In this document: positions 55,534 through 64,000 of the stretch, in pieces | How the letters are laid out: each line of letters begins with the position of its first letter | How positions within the stretch are numbered: the first letter of the stretch is position 1 | Assembly (NCBI GenBank): GCA_964017065.1 | Contig: OZ024788.1 | Coordinates: forward strand, 10,724,457-10,788,456 | Origin: Haliclona indistincta | Taxonomy: Eukaryota > Porifera > Demospongiae > Haplosclerida > Chalinidae | Reading direction: 5' to 3' | DNA length: 64,000 bases | The notes under the pieces: generated by a model | Told to the model about the DNA's origin: nothing | The model's input: the letters and a program-made list of their open reading frames with translations, nothing else | Databases searched by the model: none | Position numbers and translations under genes: made by a program

Positions 55534-58464
55534 GTTAGTTTATTTCTCTATTGTGTGTGTGCATATGGTAGCGTATACGCCCTGTGGTAGCACCTTATTT
55601 GGAATTAATATTGCTTTTGGGCTGTACCAACTTGGATATTCATAACTCGGTCAGTACTTGTGAATATCATTATGCGGTTGTGACTATCAGTACATGGTTG
55701 TGTTTTAGAACACATTTTATTATAATAGCATACATACATAGAATATGTGAATATAATACAAGTATAATGCATAATAGAACCCAGGGAAATGAAAATACAA
55801 ATAATAATAATACTATAATACATAGTAATAGTCACTACATGAACTTGAATTAGTTAGAGAGTTTTCCCTCAGCAACTATAAGATCTGCAGAGAGATCATG
55901 CTGAGGAGAATGATAGGAAGACCGGGAGCCACGGAGACATAATACCGTACTGGATAGGAAGCTAAAATTTGCTGTAAATCAAAATGTATTATGAGACGTC
56001 ACGTCGAGGTGGTCGATGTGCATTACCGCGTAGCAGTGATTACTAATGAGCAGCAGATGAGCGTGGTGTAGTTGTTTGCCTGTACAGCTTTCTTTAGCTG
56101 TCTTTGGCCCATTCTAGTGCATTTATTGTATTGTTGAAGATTGCGTGTTTCATTACTACCGGCTTTGAATGGATACCAGTACTGGCACCTCACGGTAAAC
56201 AGAAGATTTGTGAGTGTAATGGCGGATTACAGATCTGTATACACAAAGTCTCGAAGAGGCAAAGGTTCTATGACTTGATTTTGGTATCAATACAAAGCCA
56301 TTAGTCGTCTGCGTGTACTGAACCAGATAGTACGTCGCCAAGAAATATACTTTATCCGCTATAGACCTGAACTCGTCTCCGTTGGTTAGGATTTTGTATA
56401 CACAAATTCTCCATGCTGGCTGGATCAATGGTGCTTTGTAAGCTCTAAACCAGCAGTACATACTCTACGATGTGTACTGGGCTGGATATCCAGACAACTA
56501 GCCGTTCTTTGACCATGTAAAAGGCGAAGTTTTTGGTAGATTCTTGGCTTCTGTCAGAGATTCTCTGTTTATTTAAAACACGGAGTACACGGAACGCTGA
56601 AAATACACAGAAAATGTAATCAACATGTGACGTCAAGGGTAATGTGCATCGACCACCCAATTAAGTGTGGCTTCCTATCACGGTACTATAACATCTGTGG
56701 TATGATGTACTTCGTGTACGTGCTGGGAAAGCACAAAACAGTATAAAACTCGTGCATGAAGCATTAGAGTACATTATACAGCGCCAAGATGGTCAGCTAT
56801 AATTATGTGGCCAACACAACATGACTAAGATTTTTTCGAATTGCATACTCAACAACCAGGATAAGTTACGTAAGTATTATTTGTCGCTGCTATACTGCCA
56901 AAAATTCTCAGTTACTGGATTCCTCTTGTTGAGATAGCCACAAAAACGTGGTTTCAGCAACCTGGCATGCTCTGTTTTTCAGATGAGAAGGCGTACTTTC
57001 TTGTGCATATGGTGGTCCTTCCCGGTAAGCTATCTCACTAAAACTTGTTAGACAAGCAGTACTTCCAGTCGTGTTGTTATGCAGCTAGCAATGTGTTTAG
57101 GTGCTTTACATCTGGAAATCTGACCTGTAGCAACGGCACCATAATTATGCCACACGGTAGTCGTGGCATATTTAGGGTTGGCACGAAAATAAGATGGCGG
57201 ATACACCAGACTGAAAACGAGTTAATCGTGTATTGCTCTTCTCTCGTAAAATCTCAAGATATTTTAATCACCTGGTGTTCATGCTGATGGATAAGCGCTT
57301 GCAATGAGTCCATTAGGTCCGTCAAGAAAACATGTTGGTACGCCAAAAAAACAATATGGCGTCTCGTCAGGAGGCAATTTACGGCACGCTCATATCTTCG
57401 CCGCACGGGCGTTTCAAGCGATTCTAACCGTCTGAGGCGTCTTAGACGACTTTTTCAATGCCAAAGAGACCTTTAGTAACAGCAGAAACTAAGTCTAAGG
57501 TGGTAAACCAGAGTTCACGTGATCACCCGTTTGTTCATCTTCTTTCTTTCTTTCTTTCTTTTTTCTTATTCTTCAGAGAGTCTAGCACAGTAGTGAGCGA
57601 ACCAAACGCAACTAAACTTACACAGAAGCAACGCTACCTATGACCATCAGTGCACCTGATATCTATTTAAGCCTAAAACACTAGCAGAAGCGAGTATTTC
57701 CAAGAAAACAGCGATTTTTGGTCCATAACAGACTCCATTCCATGCTTCTGCTTGAGCTCCGTTACTAGGTTACGCCTACTCGAGCACGCCCGTGTATGTA
57801 ATTATTCTAATACAAGCGCACTTAGTACAAATGGCTTGGAACGCGAGTGCTGCTGCCACTAGCAGTGTTCACAGCAGACGACGAGCAAATCTTCACTGTT
57901 ACACTGTATTTGCCCGTTGAGGCTTGTAAGAATGCTAGCTTAAGCTTAGCTAATGTTGCGTCACTTGCGTGGTATGTGTTGCATACAGTGCAGAGCCGAT
58001 CGAGTGCATGCAGCCACGGCGCCTCGCAGTCAGTGGAATAGTTCTCTTTATACTGTATTAGCAATTAGCATAAGTGCCAACAAAGTCATTAATAAAATAA
58101 GAAAGAAAACAAACAAGTAATAAAAACATTTTAACAAAAAATGCAAGAGATTTAGGGTTGGTACATGTATCGAAAAGGTATGGAAACAAGATTGTGAAAA
58201 GTAAACAAGATTTAAATAAAAAGGATATTGTAGCAATAGAAGTGTAATGCTACCTCCCTAAATTAACTGCCTTTGATAGTTGTAGTTAATTTAATAGGGA
58301 GGTAGCATTACACTTCTATTGCTACAATATCCTTTTTATTTAAATCTTGTTTACTTTTCACAATCTTGTTTCCATACTTTTTCGATACATGTACCAACCC
58401 TAAATCTCTTGCATTTTTTGTTAAAATGTTTTTATTACTTGTATTAATTAGTGCCGAGCACCCT
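55534..58464. other. CARD intron 1, copy B, filled with insertions
   Basis: Copy A has about 90 bp here outside its own insertion; copy B has about 2.8 kb between GGGCTGTACCAACTTG (55619-55634) and TTAATTAATGTTC (58466). No gene recognised. It includes a block whose ends mirror each other (GGATAGGAAGC near 55951, GCTTCCTATC near 56670), a TTCTTTC tract near 57540, a block repeated at 59500-60340, and the palindrome at 58113-58442. Confidence 0.5.
58113..58442. repeat. 330-bp palindromic element
   Basis: Arms about 58113-58268 and 58285-58442 are nearly perfect inverse copies (ACAAGTAATAAAAACATTTT outside, TAGCATTACAC-type inside) around a loop of about 16 bp. Confidence 0.85.
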
Positions 58465-59703
58465 TAATTAATGTTCATGAGCCGACTTCAGCATGAGGCC
58501 ATGGCGGAACGCTCAGGAGTCGTTCTTTTTGCCGCCATTGGTACGTACCTTCGCTTGTAGTTTCATGCTTTGGCCAGCTTTGCGTCCATGTCCAAGTTGT
58601 AAACTTATTAGTATTCATAATTATTAATTTTTATTGTTATTGACAAAATAGCAGGTCTCTTTGTGATTTTTGGGGGCTTCAAGTTTTGAGGCCTATCGGT
58701 TCCTCAAGCCTAGGTAGTGTATTGAGTAAACAGCTGCTACTGCTGTGATTCGTGCCTAGTTTGCAAGAACGTCACGTAGTTCACTATGGTCATAACTGGA
58801 CGTGTTAAACATAATGGGCAAGCTTCAAATACACTCTGTACTAGTGGCTGTGAGTAGGATAAAGCATCAACAGCAATAATCAAGAAATGAAGAGTGCATT
58901 CTAAACAATCAAGAAGTGATTCACACAAACAAAATAATAGAATAATTTTTATTTCTGTGCTAAAGTACAGTATTTCTGCACTCCTTCCTGGTAAGCTGTC
59001 TCGCTAAAAATTGTTATACAAGCAGTACTTCCAGTAGTTTCAAGTATCTAAGGTATCTAAGTATCCAAGTATCTAAGTGACGTTGATTGCAATTGGATCC
59101 TGGTCACAGTTAGCCTCGTCCCCAGGCCAAAATTTTCATTTACAAAATGACAAACGGAAGCACGATAAAAAAGCCTGGTGTCCATTGCAAGGGTGACCTT
59201 CGACCATTCCCCAGAATCTGGGGAATCCGTTCACACTCGAATGTTTGTTTGTGATATTAGTCCATATAATCACGTGAAAATGGCGCTCCAAAAGGCCTAC
59301 TGTCTGCGTTGCAACCTGTAGAAGCGGATCTAGTGCTCGAGTACGAGCAGCGAAGTCCTGTCTGTATTCATGTGGGCCCTACTAGGCTTTCTAGTGCACC
59401 ACCAAATCGGGCATTAATGGGTGTGCCAGGCGAGCCTAAATGAACACAAATTATGCCGAGCTATTCACAACAAAACCTACACAGAAACTACACTAGTTGT
59501 TGTGAGCAGTGCACCTGATATCTATTTAAGCCCAAAACACTAGCAGAAGCAAGTATTTCCAGCGATTTTTGGTCCATAACGGACTCTATTCCATGCATTC
59601 TGATCGAACTCCGTTACTAGGGTTACCACTACTCGCCCATGTATATGTACGCCTAATACAAGCACACCTTAGTACAAATTGCTTGGAACGCGAGTGCTGT
59701 TGC

Positions 59704-60146
59704 AAGGCTGTAGACAGGATTTTCAGAGGGTTGTTGCGATGCAAAGTCGAATTTTCAAAGTCTTTGTTGCGTTGCAAAGTAGAAAATTTAAAGCGAATTA
59801 ATTATTCATAAGGGCATGTTAATTGAATCAAACAGTTCATCACAATGCTGTGGCAAGAACTTGGTACTCATTTTCTTTCACGTTCTTTCTGAATTCTACC
59901 TCCCATGTTTATGCTATCGATCTACACATGTGGCCACACCTTGATTGTGGAGGCGTGGCCATGGTTACTCACGACCGCGTACTGTGCATACATCTAGGAA
60001 GCTAGGCTGCCGTATTACTGCAGTCTTATACACTAGTAACAGCGATTTGTGGAGTCCAGTATAGTAATTTTCTGAAGACTTCAAGCAGACTGTTGGGTAG
60101 CCTGGGCGGTTCGTCTGAACCTATCAAACCCCCTGTCTACGGGCTT
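59704..60146. mobile_element. 443-bp TIR element splitting a duplicated block
   Basis: Short imperfect TIRs (AAGGCTGTAGACAGG and inverse). The uninterrupted reference is GAGTGCTGCTGCCACTAGC at about 57846-57864. Likely hAT-like by size and 7-8 bp flanks, but the termini are diverged. Confidence 0.5.
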
Positions 60147-60643
60147 GTGTTGCCACTAGCAGTGTTCACAGCAGACAACGAGCAAATCTTCACTGTTACA
60201 CTGGATTTGCCTGTTCAGGCTTGTAAGAATGCTAACTTAAGCTTAGCTAATGGTGCATGATACGTGTTGCATGCAGTGCAGAGCCGATCGAGTGCAGTGG
60301 AGCAGTTCTCTTTCAAATTGTTGCTGTCTTTACATTAAGTGCCAACTAAGTCATTAAGGTGGCGGGTGCGCATGAATATCATTAGCGAATGACTTTTTGC
60401 TAACCGTATTTCTTTACTTTCTGTACAGGTCAGAAGAAGAAACTTACACTACACATTTGTACTATTGTATACTTACTGTATGTAAAATATGCAGCGCTAC
60501 GAATAAGAATCAACGCTTGTAGCTCATCACTAAAAAAATGGGGTGGTTTGTGATGGCTCAGTTTTACAGACAACATTCGATCTAGCTATTCTTCGCTACA
60601 GAGCATTATTATATACCTGGTCATGGGACTATGCATGGATTAG

Positions 60644-61146
60644 CTCTTTGACAACTGAGCTAGCTGGGGAGGAGCACGTGACCTTAACCCGTGCACCCAC
60701 GCGTTGACGACCAGGCCACGTCAGCTCGTTGCTGGGCGTGTCACTGTAGGCGTGGTTTCTTCTGGTCTGGGACGATGGCGAATTTCGAGCGCTCTTGTAC
60801 GCAGCGTTTCCGGATTGTGTGACTGATTGCAGCTATCCAGGTACATTTAGATGACTGCGCCAGTAATTCCTACCAGTTCTGAATGCTTGCCATTGACCAA
60901 TAGACAGAAGTAAGTGCAGCTAGCTATCTCGCTTGCTCGCTCGCTTCATCCTCTTGCAAGCGGCTCAGGCCCCTTCGGCTAGACACACACAGACACTACA
61001 AACATAATCTTATCATCCACACAGTTCATATCTGTCTCCTTAAAAAAAAGAAAAAAAAAAGAGTTCTTTAGTCGCTAGATCCTTTGATCCTCAAAGGCCC
61101 GAAACCGGAAACTTGTAAAGATGAAAGTTCCGCTTCCGTGCCGACA
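60644..61146. repeat. Direct repeat left of piggyBac gene
   Basis: Starts CTCTTTGACAACTGAGCTAG and ends GTTCCGCTTCCGTGCCGACA; the same sequence, same orientation, with scattered substitutions and a longer A run, is at 63494-64000. It contains TTAACCCGTGCACCCACGCG and ATGGCGAATTTCGAG, a 15-codon frame that stops. Confidence 0.88.
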
Positions 61147-61525
61147 GAGGGGGTGGTTTCACGGTACTTGAATGCCGCCTGCATCTCATTTCCTGTACAA
61201 TAACCATTATAACTTGTGTTATTAATAATTATTAAAGTGGGCACTTACCATGAATACTAAGTAGCGTTGTATTTTTACAACTTTTCAGAGGTCAAAGAGA
61301 TAACTCTGGACTACTGATCATCGATGGAATCCACTCCAACCTTATGAGCACATTCAGAATGGTTTGAAGGAACCCTGAATGTGACGACAACACAACAGCA
61401 GCAGCAGCAACCAAAGAACTACTGTAGAAATGAACATACATTGTTTTTTGCCGTCATGTCTAGCACCCAATTCTCAGTCCAGCCAGAAATGTCACTGTAG
61501 GAGGTAACAAAGCAGCCAAACAAGC

Positions 61526-61562
61526 AGACAGACAGACAGACAGACAGACAGATAGATAGATA
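61526..61562. repeat. AGAC/AGAT microsatellite
   Basis: About seven GACA units followed by three GATA units, just beyond the 3' end of the piggyBac gene. Confidence 0.95.
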
Positions 61563-61583
61563 AGAACAGCGCAAGCAGGTAAA

Positions 61584-63462
61584 CTATAGCTTGTGGTATG
61601 CATCATAACAGCCAATCTTGCACAGACGCACACGGCAATTACAGCAGGCAAAGCTAGTGTGTTTACAGGGCCTTAATTGTTTCTGTTGACAGTAGTGACA
61701 CTTACCCCTCTTCAAACCATCAACAGCATTGACTCTAACTAGCCTGCAGGGCTCACTAGCAGCGTCAGGACAAGGCTGTGGTAAGCAAGCTCGCTTGTGT
61801 GGTTTCCGGGCACTATCGAGAAGACAGTGCACCAGCTCCATACGGAATGCTAGTGAGTCTCTAGGCTTTATTGAGCAACGATTGCAGTTATGTTTGTACA
61901 GCAGATGTGCATTGCTTACAGCTATATCAAAGAGGTGGAAAAAAATTCGTAGCCAAGGACGCTTGCATCGGTGATCGTTACCATACGATTTTCGAAGCTG
62001 GCCAGTTCGATCTACACCACCCATGAATTTATTGTATGCTGGAACTAGAGGAGGGCAGGTTTGCTTTACAAGGAGCTTGCGAACAGGAGCTTTTGTCGTC
62101 ATACTAGGTGGGAATGCATTGGTCATGAATCTGACTAGTTTGCGATCTTCATATGCAAAACAGTTCACCTGTGACACACCTGTACCTACAGTAACACACT
62201 TGTAGTCACCCTTTTGAAACTTGAGTTTTTTACCTTTGAGGCAGGCAGGCAGCCCTACGCTGTCGGATTTAACTGTGCCGACAGTGTAGATGTGTTTTTT
62301 ACGCAGTGCAACAGTCAAATCAACACTAGTGAAGTAGTTGTCCAAATACAGTACGTGGTTAATGCCTTCAAACGGCTCAACCAAATCTAGCACTACTCTC
62401 TTAGCGAGACCTTTCTCTGGCTTAGCCGTGCACTTTCCAGCGTAGAGCTGGAAATTACACAGATATCCACAACACGAGCACGAGAGGCTCCACATCTTGA
62501 AGCCTCTCTTGACAGGTTTTTTCGGCATTACGACCCTTCCTTTAGCCCTACCCTTGCACTTTATCATCAGCTCATCGACTACAATCTCCTGAGTAGGGCT
62601 ATAATTACGCAGGAATTCTGTCTGCAAACTGTGCACCAATGGCTTAACTCTGTAGTGGCGGTCGCTCTTATCTACCATGGCATCATCATCATTAACAAGG
62701 TGCAAATGCCGGCGCAGAAAGTCAAATCTGTCCCTAGTCATGCACTGCTTGATCGGTTCAACTCCTAGGTACTCATCGTTGCTCCAGAACATGCTGTATC
62801 TGGACATACCGTGCACACCCATCGCCAAAATTATGCCTAAGAATGTCCATACCTCCCTAGCTGTAGTTGGTGGTGCTTTACGAGCAAGACCTTGCGCCTG
62901 ACGCTTGAGCATGTACCTGTTTGTCTCATCAGCTATTAGCTCACACAGTGGCAATGTCCACAGCCTCTGTAAATACTCTAGGGCGTTATTATGCCGAGGG
63001 TCTATACCCTGGGACGGACCGTGTGTGCCTACGAATGTGGGATACATACCAGACTGTAGAACCTGACAGAGAGTTGCCTCCTTGATCTCGCGTCTCCTCT
63101 TGGGACTAGGAGGCTCTAATGCTTTCCCTCTGACCAGTATTCTCTCCGGACCTGTCTCTTCCTCCTCATCAGTGTCTTCACTGCTGTCCCCTTCAGAAGA
63201 AGCTGTCTCTCCCTCCTCATCACTCTGCTCACTGCTGTCTCCTTCATAAGAAGAGTCACTGTCATCAGAGCTCTCTCCTGAAGCGAGGACAACCCTCGGT
63301 AATACAGTGTGCACGTGCTCGGTAATCACAGAACTTACCAGTTGATTTCTCCCAGTCGCTTTCTTCAGCCTCCTCATCGCTGGATACGCTGCAGTCTTCA
63401 CTGCCATCGACGGAATAGCCGCCGGACTCGAGTTCTGAGCGTTCGTCGGACGAACTAGCCAT
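61584..63462 (-). CDS. piggyBac-type transposase, apparently intact
   Basis: Two exons, 63339-63462 and 61584-63277, separated by a 61-bp GT-AG intron, give 605 aa from MASSSDERSELES. The N-terminal ~95 residues are acidic (Ser/Asp/Glu runs). The DDE transposase domain follows (WTFLGIILAMGVHGM, YWS-like FWSNDEYL, MTRDRFDFLRRHLHL), with the catalytic Asp motifs VVDELMIK, LYLDNYFTS and FMGGVDRTGQL in place. The C-terminus is a Cys/His-rich finger (KCHYCQQKQ, CKHTSFACCNCRVRLC). PiggyBac enzymes cut and paste at TTAA. The frame has no stop or frameshift, so the copy may be recent or domesticated. It lies between two long direct repeats rather than obvious inverted termini. Confidence 0.88.
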
Positions 63463-63493
63463 GACAACGCAAATACAGAATTTTTACCAATAA

Positions 63494-64000
63494 CTCTTTG
63501 ACAACTGAGCTAGCTGGGGAGGAGCACGTGACCTTAACCCGTGCACCCACGCGTTGACGACCAGGTCACGTTAGCTCGTTGTTGGGCGTGTCACTGTAGG
63601 CGTGGTTTCTTCTTGTCTAGAACGATGGCGAATTTCGAGCTCTCTTGTACGCAGCGTTTCCGGATTGTGTGACTGATTGCAGCTATCCAGGTACATTTAG
63701 ACGACTGCGCCAGTAATTCTTACCAGTTCTGAATGCTTGCCATTGACCAATAGACAGTAGTAAGTGCAGCTAGCTATCTCGCTTGCTCGCTCGCTTCATC
63801 CTCTTGCAAGCGGCTCAGGCCTCTTCGGCTAGACACACACAGACACTACAAACATATCTTATCATCCACACAGTTCATATCTGTCTCCTTAAAAAAAAAA
63901 AAAAAAAAAAAAAAGAGTTCTTCAGTCGCTAGATCCTTTGATCCTCAAAGGCCCGACACCGGAAACTTGTAAAGATGAAGGTTCCGCTTTCATGCCGACA
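63494..64000. repeat. Direct repeat right of piggyBac gene
   Basis: Matches 60644-61146 and reaches the window edge, so its true end is unknown. It lies 31 bp upstream of the transposase start codon and would supply its promoter or 5'UTR. Confidence 0.88.

Larger units (their letters stand above)
58465..61583. other. Non-coding region with partial duplications
   Basis: No gene. Blocks at 57620-58050 recur at 59500-60320: CACCTGATATCTATTTAAGC, GGAACGCGAGTGCTG, CAGTGTTCACAGCAGACRACG, CAGAGCCGATCGAGTGCA. In the second copy a ~443-bp element (59704-60146; ends AAGGCTGTAGACAGG / CCTGTCTACGGGCTT) splits the block, flanked by GTTGC-containing short repeats. Confidence 0.5.

Noticed and set aside
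61729..62901. Plus-strand ORFs across the transposase
   Set aside because: Antisense shadows of the piggyBac coding exon.

Overview
The window looks like nuclear DNA of a demosponge, most like Amphimedon queenslandica (inferred from gene content, without a database search). It is AT-rich, genes have short introns with GT-AG sites, and secreted GGGWT-type proteins and death-fold proteins (CARD, death domain, death domain plus ApoL-like) sit among many small inverted-repeat transposons.

Layout. Two copies of one block dominate. Copy A runs from the left edge to about 17.1 kb; copy B runs from about 39.1 to 58.7 kb. In the same order each carries: a tandem array of GGGWT/CPC secreted-protein genes (minus strand); the 5' half of HUS1 (minus), a subunit of the 9-1-1 DNA-damage clamp; a shared promoter; the first coding exon of a CDK1/2-like kinase (plus); a chondroitin-synthase-like fringe-domain glycosyltransferase gene (plus); and a CARD exon (plus). 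The 3' exons of the copy-B HUS1 lie at 34.8-35.6 kb, so the secreted-protein array sits inside a 9.9-kb HUS1 intron. The copies have decayed differently: copy B has a nonsense codon in the glycosyltransferase, a frameshifted mosaic GGGWT gene and no death-domain exons behind its CARD exon; copy A has the more damaged small plus-strand fragment. Uncollapsed haplotypes are a real alternative to a true duplication.

Between the copies (17-35 kb) are the rest of a CARD-death-domain adaptor gene, two ISL2EU-type DNA transposons (YqaJ nuclease/SWIM/PHD protein, THAP remnants, ~100-bp TIRs, AT target duplications), a 1.09-kb palindrome, a LINE fragment with target duplication, a broken IgGFc-binding-type domain, a foldback element, a fragment of an unidentified helical protein and a death-domain/ApoL-like gene. 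The right end (58.7-64 kb) has non-coding duplications and an apparently intact piggyBac transposase between two direct repeats of about 500 bp.

How the genes relate: HUS1 and the CDK exon are divergent and share a promoter region with two E2F-like sites, which suits co-expressed cell-cycle genes. The CARD-DD and DD-ApoL genes belong to death-fold signalling. The GGGWT genes are an independent secreted family expanded inside a HUS1 intron. Coordinates come from reading splice sites by eye; no alignments or searches were run.
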